Shown here in pieces: positions 34,221 through 42,582 of a stretch of DNA of 64,000 nt. A program made the translations under genes and the position numbers. This DNA comes from GCA-2701705 sp964342155 (GTDB lineage Bacteria; Pseudomonadota; Gammaproteobacteria; GCA-002705445; GCA-002716945). Every line of letters starts with the position of its first letter. The stretch's first letter is position 1. The stretch is taken from positions 54,579-118,578 of the forward strand of contig CAYFEQ010000003.1 in the NCBI GenBank assembly GCA_964342155.1, written 5' to 3'. Under the pieces are notes generated by a model that was given only the letters and a program-made list of their open reading frames with translations, did no database searches and was not told where the DNA came from.

Positions 34221-34547
34221 TTACTTTATATTCTCCAAAGAGTTTTTTGGTAAAATTTTACCAACTGCATTTTTTTGTAATTTAAATTCAACATTATCGC
34301 TTATTTTTACAAGGACATAGGATTCACCTATTTTAATAATTTTGCCATAAATACCGCCAGAAGTTGATATCTCGTCACCAACTTTCAAGGTAGTTATCAT
34401 TTCTTTATGCTCTTTTATTTTTTTTGATTGAGGTCTTATTAAAATAAAGTACATTAAGATTAAAATAAAAATAGGAAGAAGAAATCCTAACGCTGATGGT
34501 TCCTGCGCAGTATGTGATGTTGCATTAGCTAAACTAATTATCTCCAT
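34221..34547 (-). CDS. yajC: preprotein translocase accessory subunit YajC
   Basis: Single-span partner of SecDF. 108 residues. One hydrophobic segment (LGFLLPIFILILMYFILI, about 21-38) is followed directly by the hallmark RPQSKKIKEHKEMI and the small beta domain (LKVGDEISTSGGIYGKIIKI). The ATG at 34547 lies 14 nt inside the 3' end of tgt, with GGAGAG as its ribosome-binding site within tgt. Confidence 0.95.
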   Translation of the reverse strand: MEIISLANATSHTAQEPSALGFLLPIFILILMYFILIRPQSKKIKEHKEMITTLKVGDEISTSGGIYGKIIKIGESYVLVKISDNVEFKLQKNAVGKILPKNSLENIK

Positions 34548-35655
34548 TTTGTCTCTCCGAAGTAGAATATATATTCTCTAATTCTTCTATATAATTTTCA
34601 AGATTCTTTTCAGTAATAGCTTTTCTCAATTTGCTCATAAATTCCTGATAGAAGTATACATTATGTATTGTCATAAGTCTCGCCGCTAATATATCATTGC
34701 ATCTATCTAAATGTCTTATATAGGATTTAGTATAATTCTTACATGTGAAGCACTGACAGGATAATTCTATTGGACTGGTATCATTAATATATTGATTATT
34801 CCGTATCCTAATTATGCCTTTATTAGTGAAAAGATGGCCGTTCCTTGCATTTCTAGTAGGTATGACACAATCAAACATATCAATTCCATCTTTAACAGCA
34901 TAAGCAATATCGAGCGGCTTACCAACACCCATTAAATATCTAGGCTTAGTTTCCGGTAATTGTGGTGCAATATGATTAACTATTTCATTCCTTTGTTCTG
35001 ATGATTCTCCAACAGATAAACCGCCTATTGCATAACCATCAAAGTTATTAGACTCTAATTCTTGTAAGGATTGCTCACGTAGATCCATAAACATTCCTCC
35101 TTGTACTATTCCAAATATTGGGATGTTATTATAGTTTGCAGTTTTTGATAATGTAGCCCAACGTAAAGACCGTTCCATTGATATAAGAGTATCGTCTTTA
35201 GATGCAGGAAATGGAGTGCAGTCATCAAAAGACATTATTATATCACTGCCTAAAATTGTTTGTGTTTCTATTGATTTCTGTGGTGTCAAAAATATTTTAT
35301 CTCCATTTATTGGTGATTTAAATTCAACTCCATCTTCTTTAATTTTTGAAATATCTGATAAACTAAAAACTTGATATCCACCTGAATCAGTTAAGATTGG
35401 TTTATCCCAGTTCATAAATTTATGCAAACCATCATTCTTTGCAATAACCTCCATTCCTGGTCGCAACATCAAATGAAATGCATTACAAAGTATCATTTGA
35501 GCTCCAGAATCAATAAGATCAATATTTGTTAATGATTTAACAACACCATAAGTGCCAATAGTCATAAAGGTTGGGGTATTTACAACTCCATTCGTAAGTT
35601 GCAGTCTTCCGCTTCTAGCTTTCCCATTCTTGTAGTCTATTATAAAATTTATCAT
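34534..35655 (-). CDS. tgt: queuine/preQ1 tRNA-guanine transglycosylase
   Basis: Exchanges G34 for preQ1 in tRNAs with GUN anticodons. 373 residues, full length. TPTFMTIGTYGVVKSL, LTDSGGYQVFSLSDI (substrate-binding Asp), DDCTPFPAS and YAIGGLSVGE are seen. MFDCVIPTRNARNGHLFT carries the nucleophile Asp. The zinc site is CQCFTCKNYTKSYIRHL, with a later His in the family pattern. It starts with a 4-nt overlap with queA and is followed by yajC, which begins inside it. With queF at 19483 and queA, three of the late queuosine steps are in this window. Confidence 0.97.
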   Translation of the reverse strand: MINFIIDYKNGKARSGRLQLTNGVVNTPTFMTIGTYGVVKSLTNIDLIDSGAQMILCNAFHLMLRPGMEVIAKNDGLHKFMNWDKPILTDSGGYQVFSLSDISKIKEDGVEFKSPINGDKIFLTPQKSIETQTILGSDIIMSFDDCTPFPASKDDTLISMERSLRWATLSKTANYNNIPIFGIVQGGMFMDLREQSLQELESNNFDGYAIGGLSVGESSEQRNEIVNHIAPQLPETKPRYLMGVGKPLDIAYAVKDGIDMFDCVIPTRNARNGHLFTNKGIIRIRNNQYINDTSPIELSCQCFTCKNYTKSYIRHLDRCNDILAARLMTIHNVYFYQEFMSKLRKAITEKNLENYIEELENIYSTSERQNGDN

Positions 35656-36686
35656 AATTTATTAATCAGCATACAATCTCCATAACTATAAAATCTATAA
35701 TTTTTTTTGACGGCCTCTTTGTATGCATTCAATATTATATCCTTTCCTCCAAAAGCACATACTAGTAAAAGCAAAGTAGATTTAGGTAAATGAAAATTAG
35801 TGAGTAGCACATCTATTACTTTAAATTTATAACCTGGATAAATAAATAAATCTACATAATCATTGGTATCATCATTTATATTTTGAGAAAAAATATGCTC
35901 AATAGCTCTAACAACAGTTGTCCCTACTGCGATTACTCTCTTGCCCTTTTCTTTTGTTCTTCTAATAGCATCAATTAATTGTTTTTCTATTATAAAAAAT
36001 TCTTTACCAATATCATGCTCCAAATAGTTATCACAAATAATTGGTTTAAAGGTATTATAGCTAATATGAAGTGTTAGAGATTTAATGTTTACTCCTTTAT
36101 TTAATAATTGATCTATTATTTCATTAGTAAAATGCAATCCTGCTGTGGGTGCTGCAATAGAACCCTCTTTATTTGCGTAAATGGTCTGATATCTTTTTTC
36201 GTCATTTTCGGAAGTTGGCCTTTTTATATATTTTGGAAGCGGGATAGTCCCAATTCTTTTTAAAGTTCTAATTACTGATTCATTAAGTTTATGTGATAAA
36301 GTAATATAATTTTTTTGTTTTGATTCTACTATAAAATAATTATCTTTTTCATAAAATAACTTGGTTCCTATTGTTAATGGTTTTGAAGATGAATAAATAG
36401 CTTTAAAGGAATTTGAAGAAATTATTTTATCAAAGAGTATTTCGACTTGCCCGCCTGTTTCACGCTTAAGAAACACTCTACCTGGTATTACTTTAGTATT
36501 ATTTAATATAACTAAATCACCTTTATTGAAAAGGCTAACAATATCATGAAACTGCTTGTTTTCTATCTTCCTTGATTTTACATCTAGATGCATAAGTTTC
36601 GAATTATCTCTTTTAGTCAGTGGTTCATTTGCTATTTGACTAATTGGAAGATGGTAATCAAAACTTGATATCATAAAATTATTCAT
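35652..36686 (-). CDS. queA: S-adenosylmethionine:tRNA ribosyltransferase-isomerase
   Basis: Builds the cyclopentane-epoxide part of queuosine from SAM on preQ1-tRNA. 344 residues, normal length. N-terminal FDYHLPISQIANEPLTKRD, then NNTKVIPGRVFLKRETGGQV. GSIAAPTAGLHFT is the central signature and LTLHISYNTFKPI follows. The C-terminal region has GTTVVRAIEH and TNFHLPKSTLLLLVCAFGG. It is the first gene of the 15-kb minus-strand run that ends with der. A second in-frame ATG at 36674 is possible; neither start has a clear ribosome-binding site. Confidence 0.96.
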   Translation of the reverse strand: MNNFMISSFDYHLPISQIANEPLTKRDNSKLMHLDVKSRKIENKQFHDIVSLFNKGDLVILNNTKVIPGRVFLKRETGGQVEILFDKIISSNSFKAIYSSSKPLTIGTKLFYEKDNYFIVESKQKNYITLSHKLNESVIRTLKRIGTIPLPKYIKRPTSENDEKRYQTIYANKEGSIAAPTAGLHFTNEIIDQLLNKGVNIKSLTLHISYNTFKPIICDNYLEHDIGKEFFIIEKQLIDAIRRTKEKGKRVIAVGTTVVRAIEHIFSQNINDDTNDYVDLFIYPGYKFKVIDVLLTNFHLPKSTLLLLVCAFGGKDIILNAYKEAVKKNYRFYSYGDCMLINKL

Positions 36687-36812
36687 TAATTAAAAATTAT
36701 AAAATACAAAGTTTGCAATTCAAAAAGAAATTTGATATTAATAATGCAGGTATATCTCATATATAAATAGTAAACCAATCTAATTTAACAAAGTAATGCA
36801 GGAGGATATCTA

Positions 36813-37256
36813 ATGAGTTTGATACAAAATTTTCCCTATGACGGTATCGTCACTATCAATCGGGTTATTTTAAAAAAGGAATATACTATTGATGATTTAC
36901 AGGAAAGGGTTGCTCTAATGTGTGAAAATGTTAAAACTTATCATTCCGAGACAGGTTTCATTGGAGGAATGGTTGTCTTAAATAGTGGGCAAATATCAAA
37001 CGAAGGAAGCAGTTTAGGGAAAGCTTTGGACAGCAAATACAAAAATAAAGAAGCGCTGATAATTACCTTCTGGAAATCCTATGAGGATCATGAAAATTCA
37101 CACAAAAGTAAAACATTTCAGCCACTCTTCAAAAAGGTAATAGATGTTTGTGAGAATGGTAATGAAGAAATTGTCTATGATATGTTGTGGCAAGGAGCAG
37201 CATACACACCAGAAATGGCTAAATTAGCTAAAGATGCAAAAGAAAAAAATAAATAA
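36813..37256 (+). CDS. conserved-looking protein, possibly a dimeric alpha/beta-barrel (ABM-like) protein
   Basis: 147 residues, and I do not recognise the family with certainty. The pattern resembles antibiotic-biosynthesis-monooxygenase-like ferredoxin folds: an early helix (YTIDDLQERVALMCENVKTY), a strand GFIGGMVVLNSG and a strand-helix EALIITFWKSYEDHENSHKS, where W-K-S-x-E-D-H is typical of such folds. There is no signal peptide or membrane helix. It has a strong ribosome-binding site (AGGAGG, 7 nt before ATG). The stop overlaps the start of a 34-codon basic microORF (TAATG). The 126-nt spacer from queA (36687-36812) holds the divergent control region, with nothing else I can support. Confidence 0.75.
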   Translation: MSLIQNFPYDGIVTINRVILKKEYTIDDLQERVALMCENVKTYHSETGFIGGMVVLNSGQISNEGSSLGKALDSKYKNKEALIITFWKSYEDHENSHKSKTFQPLFKKVIDVCENGNEEIVYDMLWQGAAYTPEMAKLAKDAKEKNK

Positions 37257-37360
37257 TGACATTTCGTAAAAATACTTTCAATAAAAAACCCAGAAGGATA
37301 CATAGAAATAAAGGGGCAAGATTAAAAACCCCAAAATTACCAGCTAAATTTATCAAATAA
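37256..37360 (+). CDS. 34-residue very basic microORF, translationally coupled
   Basis: The ATG (37256-37258) overlaps the stop of the preceding gene by one base (TAATG), the same coupling used at many real junctions in this window. The peptide contains 8 Lys and 5 Arg in 34 residues and no acidic residue: MTFRKNTFNKKPRRIH, then RNKGARLKTPKLPAKFIK. The composition is like a small ribosome- or RNA-binding protein, but I cannot match it to bTHX, L34, L36, SRA or ArfA. It fills most of the gap before tRNA-Leu, leaving 31 nt. It may be a real small protein or an accidental open frame in AT-rich DNA. Confidence 0.45.
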   Translation: MTFRKNTFNKKPRRIHRNKGARLKTPKLPAKFIK

Positions 37361-37391
37361 AATTTTCTATAGTAAAATTATTTATTGTTTT

Positions 37392-37475
37392 GCCACTGTG
37401 GTGGAATTGGTAGACACGAGGGACTCAAAATCCCTTTTTCGCAAGAAAGTATCGGTTCGAGTCCGATCAGTGGTA
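37392..37475 (+). tRNA. tRNA-Leu(CAA)
   Basis: 84-nt class II tRNA. The acceptor stem GCCACTG pairs with CAGTGGT (one G-U) and A is the discriminator. D-arm GGTGGAATTGGTAGACAC follows. The anticodon stem AGGGA/TCCCT (37419-37423 and 37431-37435) encloses loop CTCAAAA with anticodon CAA at 37426-37428. The long variable arm is TTTTTCGCAAGAAAG and the T-arm is CGGTTCGAGTCCG. The CCA end is not encoded. It reads UUG. The PfkB-family kinase gene starts 19 nt downstream, so the two may share a transcript. Confidence 0.97.
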
Positions 37476-37494
37476 AAATAAGGAACAAAATTTT

Positions 37495-38481
37495 ATGAAC
37501 AAATATAAAATATATGGGATTGGAAATTCATTGCTTGATTATGAATACAAGGTTAACGAGAGCATGCTTAGAAAACTAAACCTTGAAAAAGGCTGTATGT
37601 CTTTAAGTAATTATGATGAATATTTTAAAATACATGATTTTATAAGAAACTTAAGGCCTCCAGAAAAGATAGTTCCAGGTGGTTCAGTAGCTAATTCAAT
37701 TTATAGTATGGCACAATTTGGAAATTCAGTTTGTTTTACAGGAAGAGTTTCTGATGATAATACGGGTAATAATTTTATTGAATGTTTAAATCAATCAAAT
37801 GTTAAAACTTTTATTGGAAAGTCTGATCAGAATAAGAGCGGTGAATGCTTAGTTTTAATAACTCCGGATCATGAGCGTACCATGAACACATTCCTGGGGG
37901 CATCAGAATCATTAAGTAAGGATGATATTAATCTAGGAGAATTAAAAGAGTCAGAATATCTTTTAATAGAAGGTTATTTAGTCACATCAGAAAGGAATTT
38001 TAATATTTGTGAATATGCTTTAGAGCAAGCAAATAAAAATAATATAAAAACTATTTTTACTTTATCTGACCCATATGTAGTTTCAACGTTCCGAGAAAAT
38101 TTTTTAAAATTACTTGGGGAAAAAGCTTCGATATTATTCTGTAATGAACAAGAAGCAAAAAATTTTTCTCAATCAAATTCACTTGATAAGGCAATTGGAT
38201 ATTTAAAGAATTTTGCTGAAAAGTTTATTATTACACTAGGTAAAAATGGTTCTACTTACTTCGATGGTGATACACTTCATACTGTTGGTACTGATTCGAT
38301 AAAATCAAAAGACTTTACAGGTGCTGGCGATATGTTTCTAGCTGCATTTATGCACTCATACTGCAACGGGAAAAGTTTTGTAGATGCAATAAAGTTTGCA
38401 AATTATTGTGCGGGTAAAATAATTCAAGTTTATGGAGCTAAATTTAATAATAAAGAAGACTATCTAAAATTACTTAAATGA
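37495..38481 (+). CDS. PfkB-family carbohydrate/nucleoside kinase, adenosine kinase-like
   Basis: Ribokinase-superfamily kinase of 328 residues. The N-terminal IYGIGNSLLDYEYKV and VPGGSVANSIYSMAQFG (PfkB signature 1) bind the substrate. CFTGRVSDDNTGNNF and LITPDHERTMNTFLGAS resemble the adenosine kinase/sugar kinase group of bacteria. DFTGAGDMFLAAFMHSY near residue 280 is PfkB signature 2 with the catalytic Asp and anion hole. The exact substrate (adenosine, ribose or another sugar) cannot be set from sequence. AAGGAA precedes the ATG. It ends one nt before the stop of the convergent pyrF, with no terminator between them. Confidence 0.87.
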   Translation: MNKYKIYGIGNSLLDYEYKVNESMLRKLNLEKGCMSLSNYDEYFKIHDFIRNLRPPEKIVPGGSVANSIYSMAQFGNSVCFTGRVSDDNTGNNFIECLNQSNVKTFIGKSDQNKSGECLVLITPDHERTMNTFLGASESLSKDDINLGELKESEYLLIEGYLVTSERNFNICEYALEQANKNNIKTIFTLSDPYVVSTFRENFLKLLGEKASILFCNEQEAKNFSQSNSLDKAIGYLKNFAEKFIITLGKNGSTYFDGDTLHTVGTDSIKSKDFTGAGDMFLAAFMHSYCNGKSFVDAIKFANYCAGKIIQVYGAKFNNKEDYLKLLK

Positions 38482-38482
38482 A

Positions 38483-39175
38483 TCAATTTATTTGCTCTAC
38501 CTTTTCAATTATGTTTGTAATTATTTGCATAGGATTATTTGATTCAGTTATAGGCCTACCAATCACAATATAATTTGACCCCAATTTTATAGCATCACGA
38601 GGTGTGAATACTTCTGCGTGATCATCAGCAGTTGTATCTAATCTTATCCCTGGAGTAACAAATAATAATGTCTTATCAATTTCCCTGACAAATCTAATAT
38701 CAGAAGGCGAGCATACAACCCCATCTATTTTGGTTTTGGATGCAAGTTCAGCTAATTTTTTAATCATAGCAGGTCGTTCACTTAAACCAATATTATTGAG
38801 CGCTGAATCTGTTGTACTTGTGAGCAATGTTACCCCAATAAGTTTGGCATCTGAATTAATTTCATCTCTAGCCTGTTTTGCAGCAGCAATCATCTCAATA
38901 CCGCCTAAAAGATGAATATTTAGCATCCAAACTCCTAAATCAAAAGCCTCTTTGCAAGCTTTATATACAGTGGTTGGTATATCATGAAATTTTAAATCAA
39001 GAAAAATTTCAAATTTTTTTTCTTGGAGATTATTTATGATGTTGGGCCCAAATTTAGTAAAAACTTGTTTTCCAATTTTTATCTTACAACTAGATGGGTC
39101 AATTTGATCACAAAATTGATATATTTTGTTCTCGTTATCATAATCAAGGGCAATTATTATATTCTGTTTATACAC
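38483..39175 (-). CDS. pyrF: orotidine 5'-phosphate decarboxylase
   Basis: Last step of UMP synthesis. 230 residues, normal length. IIIALDYDNE at the N-terminus and CKIKIGKQVF follow the barrel pattern. FEIFLDLKFHDIPTTVYKAC holds the catalytic Asp-Lys-Asp array. GVVCSPSDI, FVTPGIRLD and YIVIGRPIT form the phosphate end. The start is GTG 39175, with no ATG nearby. It lies 10 nt after lapB, the conserved position downstream of lapAB, and is the last gene of the gyrA-to-pyrF run. Confidence 0.96.
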   Translation of the reverse strand: MYKQNIIIALDYDNENKIYQFCDQIDPSSCKIKIGKQVFTKFGPNIINNLQEKKFEIFLDLKFHDIPTTVYKACKEAFDLGVWMLNIHLLGGIEMIAAAKQARDEINSDAKLIGVTLLTSTTDSALNNIGLSERPAMIKKLAELASKTKIDGVVCSPSDIRFVREIDKTLLFVTPGIRLDTTADDHAEVFTPRDAIKLGSNYIVIGRPITESNNPMQIITNIIEKVEQIN

Positions 39176-39185
39176 AATCTCTCTA

Positions 39186-40358
39186 TTAATTCTCTGTTTT
39201 ATCTAGTATATCAGTTAACTGATTAGGAACAATTGTTTCCCAAGAATTACAACTAGGACAAGACCAATTCAATGTATTAGATTTGTAACCACATTTTGTG
39301 CAAATAAAATCCATTTGGTTGTTTATAATTTCATCATATGAATTTTTTATTTTATTTAAAAGATCTTTTTCTTGAGTGCGATCGATAGCAGTACATAATA
39401 AGCTATACCCAACTTGGAAATTATTGTTTGTTTGATTGCTATTAAATTTTTCGACATAATTATAGGCTTCTTCAGGGTTTTCATGATGATACAAATAGTG
39501 ATAAACATCTGGTAAGAAATCTAACTTTTTATTTTCCAGTATTTTCTGAAAAGCTTCTTTTAAAAACAAATCATTATTTAGTGATTGGGCATTATAAAGT
39601 ATTTTTTTTATAACATATGGAGCAAAGATAGGATTTTGATCCAAAATTGCAAGATAATATTGAGTTGATATATTTAGATTATTTTTTGCATAATAATCTC
39701 CCAATTGTATATTTGCTCTGATGCATGACTTATTGATTTTGAGAGCTTTCTTTGAAACCGCTAAAGCTTTATCTATTTGTTCATCATTCAAATACATTTG
39801 TGACATTTCACAATAGTATTGTGCCAAAAATACCTCAATTGGTTTATCTCCAAATGATTCAGTATCTATTATTTTTGCTAATTCAATTGCCTTATCCCAA
39901 TCTTTAATAACTTCATAAACTCTTAAAAGGTACTCAAGTGATGACTGTCTATATATTTTATTTTCGGATAAGGTTCTAAAGATTTTTTCTGATCTATCAT
40001 AAAGACCAGCAGAAAAAAAATCTTTTGCTAATTCATATAAAGCTTGTTGTTTTAGTTCATTCTCAAGGGTTGGCCGAGACAATAGGTTTTGATGGATTAA
40101 TATTGCTTTATCAAATTCTCCTCGTCTTCTATATAAGCCACCTAATGCTAAATGAGTTTCTACAGTTGAACTATCAACATCCATCAAAGCAGTAAAGATT
40201 TTAAATGCTTTATCTTCTTCATTATTTAATAAATAATTTAATCCCCTAAAGTATTCAGCATTAAATACTTTCTTGGTTTCAGTTTGTTGTGGTTTTAATA
40301 ATATGTACAATATTGATGAAATTGCAATCACCAAAATGATCAACAAAAGAGTCTGCAT
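39186..40358 (-). CDS. lapB: lipopolysaccharide assembly protein LapB
   Basis: Inner-membrane-anchored TPR protein that controls LpxC proteolysis by FtsH and couples LPS synthesis to transport. 390 residues. The N-terminal membrane helix (LLLIILVIAISSILYILL, about 4-21) is followed by TPR units (EVFNAEYFRGL-like opening, THLALGGLYRRRGEFDKAI, YELAKDFFSAGLYDRSEKIF). The C-terminal rubredoxin-type metal site is CTKCGYKSNTLNWSCPSC. All four Cys and the tandem arrangement with lapA (one-base overlap) support the call. Confidence 0.94.
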   Translation of the reverse strand: MQTLLLIILVIAISSILYILLKPQQTETKKVFNAEYFRGLNYLLNNEEDKAFKIFTALMDVDSSTVETHLALGGLYRRRGEFDKAILIHQNLLSRPTLENELKQQALYELAKDFFSAGLYDRSEKIFRTLSENKIYRQSSLEYLLRVYEVIKDWDKAIELAKIIDTESFGDKPIEVFLAQYYCEMSQMYLNDEQIDKALAVSKKALKINKSCIRANIQLGDYYAKNNLNISTQYYLAILDQNPIFAPYVIKKILYNAQSLNNDLFLKEAFQKILENKKLDFLPDVYHYLYHHENPEEAYNYVEKFNSNQTNNNFQVGYSLLCTAIDRTQEKDLLNKIKNSYDEIINNQMDFICTKCGYKSNTLNWSCPSCNSWETIVPNQLTDILDKTEN

Positions 40359-40651
40359 TAGTGGTCTTCTCTAAGGGGGTTCTTCCTCAAACTATCAATC
40401 TCATCTTCTTTAATTTTCATATTCTTTCTGAGATTAATGTTTTCATGCTTATGTTTGATGTATGCTGATAAGAAAAAGAGCAGTGTTAAGAAACAACCAA
40501 CCATAAAGCTGATAAATAAAAGAAATGGTAATGGTTCTGAGTACCTTTTAAAATAAAGATTAATTTCAATTATTTCTACATTCAGAGTTGCTATTGTTAT
40601 TGCAATACCAATAATTAAAATAGTAAAAATGAAGACTATAAATCTAATCAT
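40358..40651 (-). CDS. lapA: LapA domain-containing inner-membrane protein
   Basis: 97 residues with two membrane helices (about 3-24 and 42-64) separated by a short loop (VEIIEINLYFKRYSEPLP), then a charged coiled tail (KHENINLRKNMKIKEDEID). This is the DUF1049/LapA architecture. It is located between ihfB and lapB as in E. coli and Pseudomonas, and its stop overlaps the lapB ATG (TAATG). The molecular role in LPS assembly is not well defined. Confidence 0.9.
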   Translation of the reverse strand: MIRFIVFIFTILIIGIAITIATLNVEIIEINLYFKRYSEPLPFLLFISFMVGCFLTLLFFLSAYIKHKHENINLRKNMKIKEDEIDSLRKNPLREDH

Positions 40652-40702
40652 ATGTTTTACATAATATTCTAATAAGAAAATTATGTGAAGAAAATAAGTT
40701 TT

Positions 40703-40990
40703 TTATTTATTATTAACCCTTTTTTTAAGCTCTTTACTAGGCTTAAAATGAACGGTATATCGCTTTTCTAATGCAACTAAACCACCAGTTTTAGGATTTC
40801 TTGCTGTGCGTGAATCATGCTCGTGTAATGAAAATGTACCAAAACCTCTTACTTCAATTCTTTCCCCTGAATATAAGGCCTGACTCATATATTCAAAAAT
40901 TTTTTTTACTGAGAAATCAATATCAGAGGATGTAAAAGATCCAAATTTCTCTGACAATTGCGCAATAAAGTCTGATTTATTTAATGACAT
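40703..40990 (-). CDS. ihfB: integration host factor subunit beta
   Basis: DNA-bending HU/IHF-family protein of 95 residues. N-terminal MSLNKSDFIAQLSEKFG, central RIEVRGFGTFSLHEHDSR, and the beta-arm ARNPKTGGLVALEKRYTVHF (with the intercalating Pro) identify it. PSKELKKRV closes the protein. It lies 6 nt after rpsA, the conserved neighbour. The partner ihfA is not in the window. Confidence 0.97.
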   Translation of the reverse strand: MSLNKSDFIAQLSEKFGSFTSSDIDFSVKKIFEYMSQALYSGERIEVRGFGTFSLHEHDSRTARNPKTGGLVALEKRYTVHFKPSKELKKRVNNK

Positions 40991-40996
40991 AATATA

Positions 40997-42559
40997 TTAA
41001 TTTTGCGTTAAAACTATTTGATGGTTCTTTTTGTCAAATGATTTTATTTTAAATTTAGCCTTATCATCTTTTTTATAAGTTTCTTTCTCAAGACATTCTT
41101 TTAGATCTTTTTGAGTCAGCTTTAATATTCCATCTATTTTATTATCTATTAGTAATATTATCCCTTCTTCACTTACACTAGTTATTAAACATTCAATATC
41201 AGATTCAGTTTCAAGATTTTCAATATAATCTAAAAAAGTACTTTCTTTAATTTGCTTTAATCCTAAAGATACTCTTTCTCTTTCAGCATCAATTGATAAT
41301 ATTATTGCTTCTACTTCATCTCCCTTTTTAAATGATCGTATAATATCATTTTGTTTATCTGTCGGCCCAATATCTGTTATATGAACAAGTCCATCTATAT
41401 CGCCATCAAGCCCGATGAATAAACCAAAGTCAGTTATAGATTTAATTTTACTTTTAATTTTATCACCTTTATTATGACTCTCACTAAATTTTACCCACGG
41501 GTTTTCTTTGCATTGTTTATGACTAAGTGAAACACGTTTTTTTTCATTATCAATTTCTATTACAGCTACATCAATCTCGTCTCCAATATTTACAACTTTA
41601 TTTGGATTTATATTTTTATTGGTCCAATCTAATTCTGAAGTTCTTACAAGGCCTTCAATGTTGTTGTTCAAATCAATAAAAACACCATAATCGACAATAT
41701 TGATTACTTTCCCTTTATAATGTTTGTTTAGTTCTAGATTCTTTGACACTTCTTCCCATGGATCTTCTTGTAACTGTTTCATGCCCAAGCTTACTCTATT
41801 TTTATCATGATCATATTTTAAAACAATAACTTCTATTTCATCTCCAACTTTCAGCAGTTCACTCGGATGAGAGATTCTTTTCCAAGAAATATCTGTAATA
41901 TGAAGAAGTCCATCTATTCCACCTAAATCAATAAAGGCACCATAATCTGTTAGGTTTTTTATGAAACCTTTTACTTTTTTTCCTTCTGTATATTTTTCAG
42001 CAATTTCCTCTGGAGTAGAGTTTTGATCAAGTAAAACTGCTTTACGTGAAAGCACAATATTATTCCTAATTTTATCCATTTTAATAATTTTAAAGTCTAA
42101 GGTTTTCCCTTCAAGATAATCAATTTCTTTAGATGGTCGAACATCTACGAGTGAACCAGGCAGAAAAGCTTTTATGTTCATTAATTCAACCGTGAAACCC
42201 CCTTTTACTTTACCACAGACTTTTCCTTTAATAATTTCTTGTGAATTTTGATATTTTTCTAATTCTGTCCAGACTTTAATTCTTTTTGCCTTTTCCCTTG
42301 AAAATAAAGTTTCTCCATATCCGTCCTCTACCATATCTAATGTTACTTCCACAGAATCACCAACTTTAATTTCTAGATTTCCTTCTGAATCTAAAAATTG
42401 GTTTTTTGTGATGACTCCTTCAGATTTGAGTCCTGCATTAACGATTACATAATCATTACGTATTTCGATGACTTTGGCATTGACAATGCTACCAGGGGTC
42501 ATATCAATTTTATCGACACTTGCATTGAACAAAGATTCAAATTCACTTTGTGTTGACAT
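40997..42559 (-). CDS. rpsA: 30S ribosomal protein S1
   Basis: mRNA-binding ribosomal protein. 520 residues, about 35 fewer than E. coli. Six S1 repeats can be followed. They start near GSIVNAKVIEIRNDYVIVNA, EIIKGKVCGKVKGGFTVELM and GKKVKGFIKNLTDYGAFIDL. The rest start near GKVINIVDYGVFIDLNN, DKIKSKIKSITDFGLFIGLD and the shorter last repeat SDIECLITSVSEEGIILL. The C-terminal tail after the sixth repeat is absent. AGGAGA precedes the ATG. It lies 23 nt after cmk. Confidence 0.97.
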   Translation of the reverse strand: MSTQSEFESLFNASVDKIDMTPGSIVNAKVIEIRNDYVIVNAGLKSEGVITKNQFLDSEGNLEIKVGDSVEVTLDMVEDGYGETLFSREKAKRIKVWTELEKYQNSQEIIKGKVCGKVKGGFTVELMNIKAFLPGSLVDVRPSKEIDYLEGKTLDFKIIKMDKIRNNIVLSRKAVLLDQNSTPEEIAEKYTEGKKVKGFIKNLTDYGAFIDLGGIDGLLHITDISWKRISHPSELLKVGDEIEVIVLKYDHDKNRVSLGMKQLQEDPWEEVSKNLELNKHYKGKVINIVDYGVFIDLNNNIEGLVRTSELDWTNKNINPNKVVNIGDEIDVAVIEIDNEKKRVSLSHKQCKENPWVKFSESHNKGDKIKSKIKSITDFGLFIGLDGDIDGLVHITDIGPTDKQNDIIRSFKKGDEVEAIILSIDAERERVSLGLKQIKESTFLDYIENLETESDIECLITSVSEEGIILLIDNKIDGILKLTQKDLKECLEKETYKKDDKAKFKIKSFDKKNHQIVLTQN

Positions 42560-42582
42560 TATAGTGTTGTATCTCCTATCTA

